This document shows, one piece after another, positions 11,190-20,840 of a DNA stretch of 64,000 bases; position 1 is the stretch's first letter; the number at the start of each line of letters is the position of its first letter. Origin of the DNA: Isoetes taiwanensis (lineage: Eukaryota > Streptophyta > Lycopodiopsida > Isoetales > Isoetaceae). Location: assembly GCA_021234155.1 (NCBI GenBank), contig JAJEKV010000026.1, forward strand, positions 188,001 through 252,000, written 5' to 3'. The notes under the pieces were generated by a model. That model was not told the origin of the DNA and did no database searches. It was given only the letters and a program-made list of their open reading frames with translations. Position numbers and translations under genes: made by a program.

Positions 11190-12242
11190 GATTCCACTGT
11201 AAGGTGTCCAATCACGCATAACAATATCATAGAAGCGGTTAGCTAAATGCAATCCAGTAGATTATGCATCTATATAGAATTTTACTAATCACTATGACTG
11301 TCTAGATTATAATATGCAAGGAGCATTTGTGTGAGTAATTTTGTTTTGGGTTGCTTCCTTGTGGAAGAGGTTGTTTTCTTACTGAATGGAACATTTGTCA
11401 ACATAGTTTTAGTTTGGGTTTCTTTTTTGTTGAATGGAAGCAGGAGAATAAAATTCTACTCCATAAAATAGTTACATGGCTCACATAGAACTGTGATTTT
11501 CTAAATGGTGTGGATTTTATTCTATTCTATTCTATTCTATTCTATTCTATTCTATTCTATTCTATTATTATTACTATCTAGTGTGCATGCTTGAGAGTTC
11601 TAGTGATAAGCATGTAAATGGTGTTTCCTGGCACTTACTCACAAGGCAATTCATCTTCTTCCGGTTTGGTTGTTCTATTACCGCATTATTTTCATTGATC
11701 TATACCAAAGCTTGAAGCTCCCTGGCCGTTTTATGCTGATATACACCTCTAGATGATATGAAGTATGTGTTAAGAAACTTCACATGTAAGTAACGATGCT
11801 GCTCAAGAGCTTTGCAATGCATCTTATAACAAGCATCTTAAGCATGCAAGCAATGTTGTCTGCCACTAAATGTGCCACGATAATATTGCAAGGAAGCAGG
11901 GAATATAAAGTTCATTATCTTGAGAGAACTGTACCTTGCTATAATACTTAGAAATGATAGTCTAAAATCCCTCTATTACAGGAAAAAGTGGAAATATCAG
12001 GGTTCAAATCCTTGGATTCCTTTAACTATATCGTTTTTTAATGAAGCAATATTGCAGATTGTAAAACCTAATCAAAATTGCATATATAATACTTCAAAAG
12101 TCAATCAAAACGCATATGCAATTTCAATGTAAGGAGTTGATGTCATAATATAAAGACCAGTTTATATATTCTTTATGCTCTATAATAACACTAGGATGGT
12201 TCAATAAGCATTTCTTAATTTATTATAGGAAACCAATACCAA
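11190..12242. other. AT-rich intergenic DNA with one microsatellite
   Basis: No supported gene. It contains the (TCTAT)n tract listed separately. Short frames such as 11,920-12,132 have no motif. Confidence 0.5.
11517..11566. repeat. (TCTAT)n pentanucleotide microsatellite
   Basis: Ten TCTAT units. The bases just before are GGTGTGGATTTTAT, which loosely resemble the LINE terminus GTGGACGATAAAA. The same pentamer follows a clean copy of that terminus at 19,551, so this tract could be another LINE tail. That link is inference. Confidence 0.8.
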
Positions 12243-12486
12243 CTAAAAACGTGTGTCCGGCGATGCCGGGCATTAGTCGTGGACGTGTGAAGGCATTTAT
12301 GTGTGTGAGTCATGGTTGTGTCATGAACGTGCGCAATGCATTCAAGGCAATATATGTTTAGATGGAATAGATACATATAGATGTATACACATATATGAAG
12401 TTGAAACAAAATCTTAAACATATATACTGGGTATACACACAAATACAAATCATTTTTGGTGGAAATAGAGGTTATGTTTGTTAGCC

Positions 12487-12753
12487 TCAATGGATCCACA
12501 TCATGAAGAACCTATCCCAAAGAACTCTAGGAACGTCTATCGGCATGCTATGAAGTTCATTTGCGAGGCTGACAGGTATAGAAGCTTCTCCCGTCGTGCC
12601 TATGGTGGCGAACATGAATGTGTGGACATGCTCTGGTATCATGTCCCACACACGTGACTCAGGACTACCAACAACAATGTTATACTTTGTTAGAAACTCA
12701 AGAGGCTCATAATCACCAACTCCGTTATGTGGGAGCGATGCCCAAGCCTTGAA
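12487..12753 (-). pseudogene. unidentified frame inside the Helitron, possibly captured
   Basis: An 88-codon stretch open from a TAG (CTA at 12,754) to TGA (12,487) with protein-like composition, including VGDYEPLEFLTKYN and PIDVPRVLWDRFFMMW. It has no obvious start ATG. It sits between the helicase remnant and the Helitron 3' hairpin, a place where Helitrons often carry captured exons. I do not recognise the protein. Capture is inference; it could also be an eroded part of the Helitron's own protein. Confidence 0.35.
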
Positions 12754-12879
12754 CTATCTCCCATCACAAACACCAATGTGTGTGATGCTCCTAACACGAA
12801 GCAAGTTCCCCTGCATGTGTACTTGGAAGGGAACTTTTTACTACATAGCAACACGCCTCTGAAAAAGACACATATACAT

Positions 12880-13165
12880 GCACCATATAGTCGTCAGAAC
12901 GTTTGTTACTCGTGAACCTTGAAATTGTATTGGAACCTTCTTGAGGCCTAGACAGTGGGTCTTTGATAGCGACCCGAATTCCTTGTCGGTTTTTTACCCT
13001 TGACAATGCCACATATAATTGTCCATGCATAAAGACAGGATTTGGAAGAGACCCCACCTTATGCATTGTCTGGCGCTAGGACTTGTTTATCATTATGGCA
13101 AAGGTTGGCCGCAAAGGGATTTGCAACCTTTCAAATTGAAATGGCAATCTTGGATCGGTAGGCAC
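12880..13165 (-). pseudogene. Helitron helicase (Pif1-like) C-terminal remnant
   Basis: The minus-strand translation shows LPFQFERLQIPLRPTFA, then INKS, a TAG stop (CTA at 13,076-13,078), RQTMHKVG, and LPNPVFMHGQLYVALSRV. These match the last motifs of plant Helitron helicases, in which the NKSQGQT block and the VALSR block are hallmarks. The stop sits where the family has Gln, consistent with a CAG to TAG change. The protein would unwind DNA during rolling-circle transposition. Upstream helicase motifs and the Rep domain are absent. Confidence 0.8.
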
Positions 13166-13190
13166 AATTGGGTCGCTTGAAATGAGTAGA

Positions 13191-13651
13191 ATAATAGAAT
13201 GGGTCGGGATAAAAATGGGATAGGATGGGATGTCTGCATAGGTGATGGAATGGGTAGTTTGTAGTGGAGTGTAGATGAATTAAGGATTATCTACTCAATA
13301 GACTTTGACTTTATTGAATAGTCAACTGGAATGTAATTGAAGTGCTATGAAAAGTTGAAGAGATGTCATTTTAATGTAATTTACAACTTGTTTGCGTAAC
13401 CAAGTGAAAGAGAAGTCTGCTAGCCCTAACTGTAGCTTTTAATTTGAAAATAAAGGTGCTCAAATGACACTCTGAAATTTTGAGGTGATTTTGCAATAGT
13501 GTACTGCCCTCATTTATTGCAAAATGAAGTCTTTTTTCTTTTTAATGTTTGTTAATCATTAGTAGAAATGATGTGCGATTTCTACTAATGATGCTTGGGA
13601 TATGTATTGGATATAGATGTAGGATAAGACAATTGTTAAGTAACTAAAAAT
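13191..13651. other. host flank of the Copia insertion
   Basis: AT-rich sequence. Its last 60 or so bases (GACAATTGTTAAGTAACTAA) are repeated at about 19,690-19,746, giving a second copy of the insertion locus. No gene seen. Confidence 0.6.
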
Positions 13652-14432
13652 TGAAGGAATTCAGCATATAAGTCTAACCTAGGGTATTGCTCAGTTATGA
13701 TGTTCAGGAAGTCTGCTTATGAGAAGCAGTGGCAGTAAGCAGACTCATATGAAGCTATTTGAAGATAGAGGAGACAGAATGATTATGTTAATGAATAATG
13801 CAAGCAGAGTTCTACACTATTACTGAGACATGACATGATCAAGACAAGGGATGTTGATTCTTATAACATTGCTTGAAAGTTAGTTGTTCAATGAAAGATC
13901 AATAAGGTGCATCAATAAGGAGCAAGGTTTCAAGAATATTTTAAAGGGTAAAATTGGGCTAAAGGTTCGTGGGCTTATTTTCTCAGCTCAGCATGTGGGA
14001 TATTTCGGAAGCTACCTTATTATCTCTGGAATGTCTGTGGGATATTGTAACGGGATGAAGAACCTCAGATTGGAAAGAAATTAAGACGCCTTAACCATCG
14101 GGGGAGATTGAATTCGAGAGCATATAGAGACAAAGGGATGTGTATGGTGGGGTGAGGTTGAATGCCGGAATTTGGAGTCGGGCTTTCGGATCGAAGTGAA
14201 AATATGCTCGAGGCATAGTTTAATGGTTTACATGGTTTATTACCTTTATGTGTTATTTGCCTCAATGGGTTATTACCTTTGCTCTTGAAGTCTATGGATT
14301 ATTTGAAGATATTTGATTGTCATGTGGAAATGAATGACCATATCTTGGCTTTCCACTAAGACTTGGTTGAGTGTTAAATATCTTAGGAAATCTTACTAGA
14401 CATTTGGAATATATTCTTGTCAAATCTCTACA
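13652..14432 (+). repeat. Copia 5' LTR
   Basis: Begins TGAAGGAATTCAGC and ends CTCTACA; 781 bp, the same length as the 3' LTR. It supplies promoter and polyadenylation signals in active elements, though I cannot place the TATA box or transcription start. The small frame at 13,884-14,084 is duplicated in the 3' LTR and is not a gene. Confidence 0.95.
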
Positions 14433-14433
14433 G

Positions 14434-14447
14434 TGGTATCAGAGCCC
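14434..14447 (+). promoter_or_regulatory. Copia primer-binding site
   Basis: TGGTATCAGAGCCC lies one base after the 5' LTR and is complementary to the 3' end of initiator methionine tRNA, the standard minus-strand primer for plant Copia elements. Confidence 0.95.
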
Positions 14448-14451
14448 AAAC

Positions 14452-17400
14452 ATGTCTAGTAGATTTGCTGCAAGTCTGTTAAACACAATTGATGTGTATA
14501 AGGGTGGCCCAGGGTTCCAGGTATGGAAAGATGCCATCAAATATGTATTAGAGGTAGAAGACCTCTGGGATCTGGTAGATCCAAATAGTACTGTCAGTGC
14601 TGAAGCAGGAGCTCTGAATAGAGCAGATTCTGCAGAGTCAGCAGCAGGTACAGGGGCTAAGTCCACAGCAGGAAGTGCAGAAGTGACCAAAGCTGGAGTT
14701 GGTGGTTCTGGTGGAGGAAAATCTCTACAAGTCAAATCCAAGGAAGCACAAGGGATTATATCTTGCAAGGTAAGTCCTTCAATCCGCCTGAAACTTAGAT
14801 CACTTGGTCCTAGAGAAATGTGGAAGTATTTATTAAAGCATTATGAGGAGAAAACTTCCTCTGAAATAGATTTGCTCGAAAATGAATTGAGAGGGTTGAA
14901 GTTAAGAGAGGAGGATGACGTGGGAGAATTCTTCAACAAGTTTGATAACTTAATTGTTGATTTGAATGGGGCCGGAGTAATAATTTCAGAGAGAAGCCAA
15001 GTATTACAAATTTCTAGAGCTATAGGTGAAAATGAGAGTTTAGCTTTATTCATAAGAAACTCATGTAGATCCCGAGAGGAAGCTGAGACTACATTGAGAA
15101 CTGAATGGGAACAAAAGAAAATTTTAAGGCATAGTCAAGGTGAGGAAACTCCAGAAGTATTGGTTGTCAAAAGGAAGGGAAAAGTTACTTGTTATAATTG
15201 TCATGAGTTAGGGCATTTTAAGAATGAATGTCCTAAACTGAAAAAAGAATTCTACTGCTATACTTGTGGTGGAAGAGGGCATGTAGCATCAAAATGCCCA
15301 ACCCCTAAGAGTTTTGGCAAATCAAGAGGAAGAGGAGAATCAAGCAGAGGCAGATTTGGAAGAGGAGGGGGTCGAGAATATGAAAGGGCTTATGTTACCC
15401 AAGAAACAAAGGATGCTGAAGAGGAAGATGAGGATGAGGTAAATGATGAATTTGCTTGTATGCATGAAAGTATTTCTACTAATAAAACTGATCGGTTGGT
15501 AGTTGATAGTGGAGCTGAAAGATCAGTAGTGCAATCTACAGAGCTCTTGAAGAATATATCAGCTACAAATTCCAGAAAAATCCAAGTGGGGAATGGTGCT
15601 CTTCAGGAAGTAAAAGGGAGAGGCATGTTGCAGTTAAAAGATCTAGAAGGGAATGTTGTGAATATTGAAGAGGTTTTATGTGTGCCAGCTATAATCAAAA
15701 ACTTAATTTCTGTTAGCCAATTGTGTGACTTGGGTTATCAAGTAGTCTTTGAAGGAGATACATGCAATGTATATTTGAAGGATGAATTAAAGTTTGTGGC
15801 TAAAAGGATTGGAAACTTGTTTGAAATGGACAATGTGATGCATCATAGCATAAATGCAATCCAAGAAGATACTGTAGATTTGTGGCACAGAAGGCTAGCT
15901 CACACAAATTTCAAAAATCTGAAATATCTATTGAAACAAGGTCACACAAGCTATCATGATAACAAAACACATAAATACATTTGTGAAGGTTGTGCCTTGG
16001 GGAAGTTAAATAGGCTGCCATTCTCAAATAGTAAATCAAGAGCTCAGCAAGCATTGGAATTAGTTCACTCAGATTTATGTGGCCCCCTAAATGTACAAAG
16101 CTGGTATAATAAAAGATATTTTATAACGTTTACAGATGATTTTAGCAGAAAATGTAAAACCTATTGTTTGACAAGGAAATCACAAGCCTTGAGTGCATTC
16201 AAACAATATGTAGCAGAAATGGAGAGAGAAACTGACCTCAAAGTCAAATGCATTAGGTCAGCCAGAGGAGGCGAATATTTGGCCAAACAATTCAAACAAT
16301 TTTGCATAGCTCATGGGATCAAAAGGCAACTGACCTGCAGATATTCTCCTCAGCAGAATGGGGTATCTGAGAGGAAAAATAGAACAATTATGGATGCAGT
16401 TAGAGCCATGCTAAAGGGAAGTGGTTTGCCTAACAATCTTTGGGAAGAAGCTTTACAAACTGCTGTTCAAATTCAGAACATGTTGCCATCTGCAAGCATT
16501 AAGGGAAATATCCCTGATTTATTGTGGAATCCTGACAAAAAGATAAATTATGATAAGCTGAAAGCATTTGGATGCTTAGTATATACCCATGTCCCAGTTG
16601 AGCTAAGGAAGAAGCTTGATAACAAGGCTGAAATCGGGTTTCTTGTAGGCTATGATGAAGAATCAAAAGGGTATAGGGTGTATATCCCTGAAACTAGGTC
16701 TGTAACAGTCAGCAGAGATGTTCTTTTCAATGAGTTTGTACTATACAAAGACAGGTACAAGAAAGGAATTAGAATTGCTGGACCAAACTCAGAAGTGCAA
16801 ATCAGATTTGAGACAGATGATTCAGATGACAATGAAGAAGGGAAACTGAACACCAACTCTCTTGAGGCTGAAACTGAAACTGAGGCAAATGTGCCAGCAT
16901 TAGAACAACAAAGTGAATTAAATGATGACGAGAAGGCAATTGTGCCAGCAGAAGAACAACAAGGTAATGATGTACCTACAGAAAGAAAAAAAAGGAAGAC
17001 TCAAGTAGAAAGGTTAATAGAAGAGGCTAAATTAGAAGAAGGCAAATTGTATGGAAGGAATGAGTTAGGGAGAAGCAGAAGAGGTGGCACATTGGAGCAT
17101 GAGCAAATTATGGCTATTTTAGAAGATGAGATTGTTCCACAAAGCTTTGAAGAAGTTCAACATAGTTATGATAAAGAAAAATGGATAGAAGCCATGAATG
17201 ACGAATTGAAATCATTTGATGAAACCAATACTTATGAGTTAGTCAAATCAAATGGTAAGCAGAATGTTATTGGAAGTAAATGGTTGTATAAGATTAAGTT
17301 AAATCCTGATGGAAGCAAGAAATTCAAAGCAAGATTGGTAGCTCAAGGATATACTCAAAAAAAGGGAAGGGATTATGATGAAACCTACTCACCTATAGTG

Positions 17401-18699
17401 AAACTCACAAGTATTAGGATCTTGCTAGCTATGGCAAATGCCATAAACTTAGAGTTACATCATATGGATGTGAAAACAGCTTTTTTAAATGCTACTCTGG
17501 AGGAGGCGGCATACATGAGACCAGCTCCTGGATATTCCCAAGGAGAGGATATGATCTGGAAACTTAATAGGGCTGTCTATGGGTTAAAACAGTCACCAAG
17601 AGAGTGGTATTTATGTATCAATCATTTTCTTCAAGAACATGGTTTTGAAAAACTGCAAAATGATGGAAATCTCTATAGGTATGAACAAAATGGTGAATAT
17701 TGCATCATAGCACTATATGTGGATGATTGCATAATGGTAGCTAGTTCTATGAACATTCTAAATCTATGCAAAGACATTTTAAAATCCAGGTTTCGAATGT
17801 CAGATCTAGGGGAACTCCAAAAATTTCTGGGGATTGAGGTAATCAGAAGTAGAGAATCAAAATGGATACAGCTACATCAAAGTGCACATATAGAAAGTAT
17901 GCTCAAAAGGTTTAATTTATCTGAAGCCAAGCCATCCAAGATACCTATAGCAGCTGGTCACAGACTAACAGAAATAAGAGATGTGTCTAATATTGAAATC
18001 AATGAAATGCAGAAGATACCATATAGGGCTCTGATTGGTTGCCTACTATTCCTGGCAAATAGTACTAGGCCAGACATTGCATATGCAGTTAATATTTTAA
18101 GCAGGAGGAATCATGATGCAACCAAGGAGCATTGGGAGGCAGCCAAGCGAATTCTCAAATACCTCAAGGGAACTCAAACTCATGGTATATGCTTTAACTC
18201 AGAAAATCTTACCTTAATGTGTTATAGTGATGCAGATTGGGGAGGAGATCTGCAAGGTAGAAGATCAACATCTGGATATGCAATGTTTTTAGGAGGAGGT
18301 GTGATTAACTGGAAATGCAAAAAACAAGCTGCAGTGGCAATGAGTTCAGCTGAAGCAGAGTATGTGGCATCCTCCCTGGCTGCTAAAGATTTAGTTTGGC
18401 TGAGAAGATTATTAGATGAATTAGGATGTATCCAACAAAAACCAACAGAGATCTGTACTGACAGCCAGAGCTGCATGACAATAGTCAAGAATCCAGTCTT
18501 CCATGATAGGACCAAGCACATTGAGCTTAACATGCATTTTATACGAGATTTAGCTGAGAAGAATATTATACAGATGGTCTATGTAGATATAAATAATCAA
18601 ATAGCAGATGTACTGACCAAAGCTTTACCAGAAACTAAGTTTACCAAATTCAGAAAAGGACTGAATGTTGCAGATTATTATGAAGTTACAGACTTATAA
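14452..18699 (+). CDS. Copia gag-pol polyprotein, 1415 aa
   Basis: One uninterrupted frame. I chose the ATG at 14,452, five bases after the primer site; the frame stays open back to 14,371 inside the LTR. Domains: gag (about 1-240), two CCHC zinc knuckles (CYNCHELGHFKNEC near 247, CYTCGGRGHVASKC near 269), aspartic protease VVDSGAE (Asp near 352), pre-integrase WHRRLAH (near 478) with its CxxC, integrase core (about 535-680), RT with LYVDD (Asp near 1091), and RNase H (SDADW near 1259, SSAEAEY, TDSQS, ending ADVLTKAL). In the integrase the first Asp (HSDLCG, near 541) and the Glu (SERKNRT, near 640) are present, but the second Asp position reads IRSARGGEY with Ala604. It lies exactly 35 residues before the Glu, so the D,D-35-E triad is incomplete. 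Everything else looks competent. Confidence 0.97.
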   Translation: MSSRFAASLLNTIDVYKGGPGFQVWKDAIKYVLEVEDLWDLVDPNSTVSAEAGALNRADSAESAAGTGAKSTAGSAEVTKAGVGGSGGGKSLQVKSKEAQGIISCKVSPSIRLKLRSLGPREMWKYLLKHYEEKTSSEIDLLENELRGLKLREEDDVGEFFNKFDNLIVDLNGAGVIISERSQVLQISRAIGENESLALFIRNSCRSREEAETTLRTEWEQKKILRHSQGEETPEVLVVKRKGKVTCYNCHELGHFKNECPKLKKEFYCYTCGGRGHVASKCPTPKSFGKSRGRGESSRGRFGRGGGREYERAYVTQETKDAEEEDEDEVNDEFACMHESISTNKTDRLVVDSGAERSVVQSTELLKNISATNSRKIQVGNGALQEVKGRGMLQLKDLEGNVVNIEEVLCVPAIIKNLISVSQLCDLGYQVVFEGDTCNVYLKDELKFVAKRIGNLFEMDNVMHHSINAIQEDTVDLWHRRLAHTNFKNLKYLLKQGHTSYHDNKTHKYICEGCALGKLNRLPFSNSKSRAQQALELVHSDLCGPLNVQSWYNKRYFITFTDDFSRKCKTYCLTRKSQALSAFKQYVAEMERETDLKVKCIRSARGGEYLAKQFKQFCIAHGIKRQLTCRYSPQQNGVSERKNRTIMDAVRAMLKGSGLPNNLWEEALQTAVQIQNMLPSASIKGNIPDLLWNPDKKINYDKLKAFGCLVYTHVPVELRKKLDNKAEIGFLVGYDEESKGYRVYIPETRSVTVSRDVLFNEFVLYKDRYKKGIRIAGPNSEVQIRFETDDSDDNEEGKLNTNSLEAETETEANVPALEQQSELNDDEKAIVPAEEQQGNDVPTERKKRKTQVERLIEEAKLEEGKLYGRNELGRSRRGGTLEHEQIMAILEDEIVPQSFEEVQHSYDKEKWIEAMNDELKSFDETNTYELVKSNGKQNVIGSKWLYKIKLNPDGSKKFKARLVAQGYTQKKGRDYDETYSPIVKLTSIRILLAMANAINLELHHMDVKTAFLNATLEEAAYMRPAPGYSQGEDMIWKLNRAVYGLKQSPREWYLCINHFLQEHGFEKLQNDGNLYRYEQNGEYCIIALYVDDCIMVASSMNILNLCKDILKSRFRMSDLGELQKFLGIEVIRSRESKWIQLHQSAHIESMLKRFNLSEAKPSKIPIAAGHRLTEIRDVSNIEINEMQKIPYRALIGCLLFLANSTRPDIAYAVNILSRRNHDATKEHWEAAKRILKYLKGTQTHGICFNSENLTLMCYSDADWGGDLQGRRSTSGYAMFLGGGVINWKCKKQAAVAMSSAEAEYVASSLAAKDLVWLRRLLDELGCIQQKPTEICTDSQSCMTIVKNPVFHDRTKHIELNMHFIRDLAEKNIIQMVYVDINNQIADVLTKALPETKFTKFRKGLNVADYYEVTDL

Positions 18700-18702
18700 G
18701 CT

Positions 18703-18712
18703 AAAGGAGGAG
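18703..18712 (+). promoter_or_regulatory. Copia polypurine tract
   Basis: AAAGGAGGAG immediately precedes the 3' LTR and follows the gag-pol stop codon. In retrotransposons this RNase H-resistant tract primes plus-strand DNA. Confidence 0.9.
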
Positions 18713-19493
18713 TGAAGGAATTCAGCATATAAGTCTAACCTAGGGTATTGCTCAGTTATGATGTTTAGGAAGTCTGCTTATGAGAAGCAGTGGCAGTAAG
18801 CAGACTCATGTGAAGCTATTTGAAGATAGAGGAGAGAGAATGATTATGTTAATGAATAATGCAAGCAGAGTTCTACACTATTACTGAGACATGACATGAT
18901 CAAGACAAGGGATGTTGATTCTTATAACATTGCTTGAAAGTTAGTTGTTCAATGAAAGATCAATAAGGTGCATCAATAAGGAGCAAGGTTTCAAGAATAT
19001 TTTAAAGGGTAAAATTGGGCTAAAGGTTCGTGGGCTTATTTTCTCAGCTCAGCATGTGGGATATTTCGGAAGCTACCTTATTATCTCTGGAATGTCTGTG
19101 GGATATTGTAACGGGATGAAGAACCTCAGATTGGAAAGAAATTAAGACGCCTTAACCGTCGGGGGAGATTGAATTCGAGAGCATATAGAGACAAAGGGAT
19201 GTGTATGGTGGGGTGAGGTTGAATGCCGGAATTTGGAGTCGGGCTTTCGGATCGAAGTGAAAATATGCTCGAGGCATAGTTTAATGGTTTACATGGTTTA
19301 TTACCTTTATGTGTTATTTGCCTGAACGGGTTATTACGTTTGCTCTTGAAGTCTATGGATTATTTGAAGATATTTGATTGTCATGTGGAAATGAATGACC
19401 ATATCTTGGCTTTCCACTAAGACTTGGTTGAGTGTTAAATATCTTAGGAAATCTTACTAGACATTTGGAATATATTCTTGTCAAATCTCTACA
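18713..19493 (+). repeat. Copia 3' LTR
   Basis: 781 bp, aligned to the 5' LTR without gaps by eye. About seven substitutions were counted, three of them clustered near 19,324-19,338 (TGAACGGG and ACGTTT in place of TCAATGGG and ACCTTT). Confidence 0.95.
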
Positions 19494-19830
19494 AAAATTG
19501 CTAACCCAATGTCTAACTTGTATCTAACATGTTTCACGTGGACGATAAAATCATATTCTATTCTATTCTACTAACAAACATTGAGAGATGATATTTATAT
19601 TGGCATCGTTAGGATCCTACGAAGATTGTGAGCTTGTGAATGAAAAGATTGAAAATATTTGTAATTATTTGTCTATTACTTGTTGGAATATATTCTATTG
19701 CCTATAGATGTAGTAGGATAACACAATTGTTAAGTAACTAAAACTTGCTAACCCAATCTCTAACTTGTGCCTAATGTGTTTGACTAACAAACATTGAGAG
19801 ATGATATTTATATTGGTTAATATGAAGTTT
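19494..19830. repeat. duplicated host locus around the Copia insertion
   Basis: The flank formed by 13,590-13,651 plus 19,494-19,617 is repeated at about 19,690-19,820. Shared blocks are CAATTGTTAAGTAACTAAAA, TTGCTAACCCAAT, TAACTTGT and ACTAACAAACATTGAGAGAT. The second copy shows the site without the Copia and without the 36-bp LINE relic at 19,535. Confidence 0.85.
19535..19570 (+). mobile_element. 36-bp LINE 3'-end relic with (TTCTA)n tail
   Basis: CACGTGGACGATAAAA followed by TCATA and a short run of ATTCT units is present in the first host copy and absent from the second copy near 19,765. The head matches the 3' terminus of LINE copies A and B (GTGGACGATAAAA). It is most simply an extremely 5'-truncated LINE insertion with a pentamer tail. 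Confidence 0.6.
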
Positions 19831-20277
19831 GCCAATACAACGTGTGCTATCCCACGAAATATAATATATATTGGTTAATATGAAGTATGATCATGCAACA
19901 TATGTGATAGCAAACGTGTGCTATCGCAATATTAGAACTTGTTAAAGTTCAGCTGCTAGTTTGGTAATTTGTTGTCGACATACACATCTTAGATATAGAA
20001 GGTACTAACAAACTAAAAACAAATGGTTAATACGAGGCAGTGAAAAACTAATACTGTTTTATACCTACTTTATAATTTCTTCATCGATCTACATATCCTC
20101 CATGTACTGTGCAATTGTTTACACAAATCCTCCCATGCAAGATTTGAGCAAATTCTTCAAACATCTACAGCTTCATCAATAATTTGCATTTGTCTATAAA
20201 AGTTTTCAAAAAACTATGCATTTTCTAAGCAATGAAATCTTCTTTAGCTGGAAACACAATTCCACCATGCATTCAAA

Positions 20278-20580
20278 TTGACTTGGATGTTCATGAAATG
20301 CAATGGACCTGTCAAACTGAGCGTCTTTCTATGGCTTTAAACTGGAAGTCAGAAAATCCTTTGTTGCCATTGTGGTTTCCTTTGGTGCAATTATGGTTTC
20401 CAGAATAAAAGTTGAGTTCCAAGACAATGAGATATAAAAATATACACTAATGTAAAAAGGCATAACATAAGTTACAAGACATAACTCTACCTATTTCAGT
20501 TTCTATTTGAATTTAAAAAGATGATATTGACTTGGATGTTATAAAATGCAATGGACCAGTCAAACTGAGCATCTTTCTAT
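20278..20580. repeat. dispersed direct repeat, two 55-bp copies
   Basis: Both copies begin ATTGACTTGGATGTT and end TCTTTCTAT, sharing AATGGACC and GTCAAACTGAGC. About 190 unrelated bases separate them. The purpose is unknown. Confidence 0.85.
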
Positions 20581-20828
20581 CTTAACATATATAATTATTA
20601 TTATAGGATGCTTCTATGATCACGACACGTTAGCTATTTTCGTGCGCAACACTTCTATTATAATTTTTTTGACACGTTGCATTCCAAGGTAAAGCAAAGA
20701 TCTGCTGACTATGGCATCCTTCGAGAATGCTGTGGCGTCAAAACGGATTTTCAAGGGTATGGAACACCAAGAACAATGGTGAAATAAAATATTTTAATCT
20801 TTTTGTGTTGTGTTTTTTTTGTTGGGAA

Positions 20829-20840
20829 GGGGGGGGGGGG
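20829..20840. repeat. G12 homopolymer
   Basis: Twelve consecutive G residues after GGGAA. Such a run in otherwise AT-rich DNA is unusual and may be a sequencing or assembly weak point. Confidence 0.9.

Larger units (their letters stand above)
12243..13190 (-). mobile_element. Helitron 3' half with helicase remnant
   Basis: On the minus strand the order is helicase C-terminus (about 13,165-12,900), a non-helicase reading frame (12,753-12,487), then a 3' end with a GC-rich hairpin (12,255-12,271) and terminal TTAG followed by T at 12,242. Helitrons end with a short hairpin about 10 bases before CTRR and insert between A and T; here the first base is T rather than C. The 5' end and Rep domain are not in view. 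Three related termini at 46,942, 47,890 and 49,638 support the family. Confidence 0.7.
13652..19493 (+). mobile_element. complete LTR/Copia retrotransposon, 5.84 kb
   Basis: A full element with 781-bp LTRs (13,652-14,432 and 18,713-19,493), TG...CA ends, a perfect 5-bp target duplication AAAAT (13,647-13,651 and 19,494-19,498), a primer-binding site, a single gag-pol frame and a polypurine tract. By eye the LTRs differ at about seven positions (roughly 99% identity), so insertion is fairly recent. The pol order protease-integrase-RT-RNase H defines Copia rather than Gypsy. The integrase carries a catalytic-site substitution (see CDS). It sits in one copy of a duplicated host sequence. Confidence 0.97.

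Noticed and set aside
13884-14084. 66-codon frame repeated identically at 18,945-19,145
   Set aside because: It lies in both Copia LTRs and is repeated because the LTRs are; no coding evidence.
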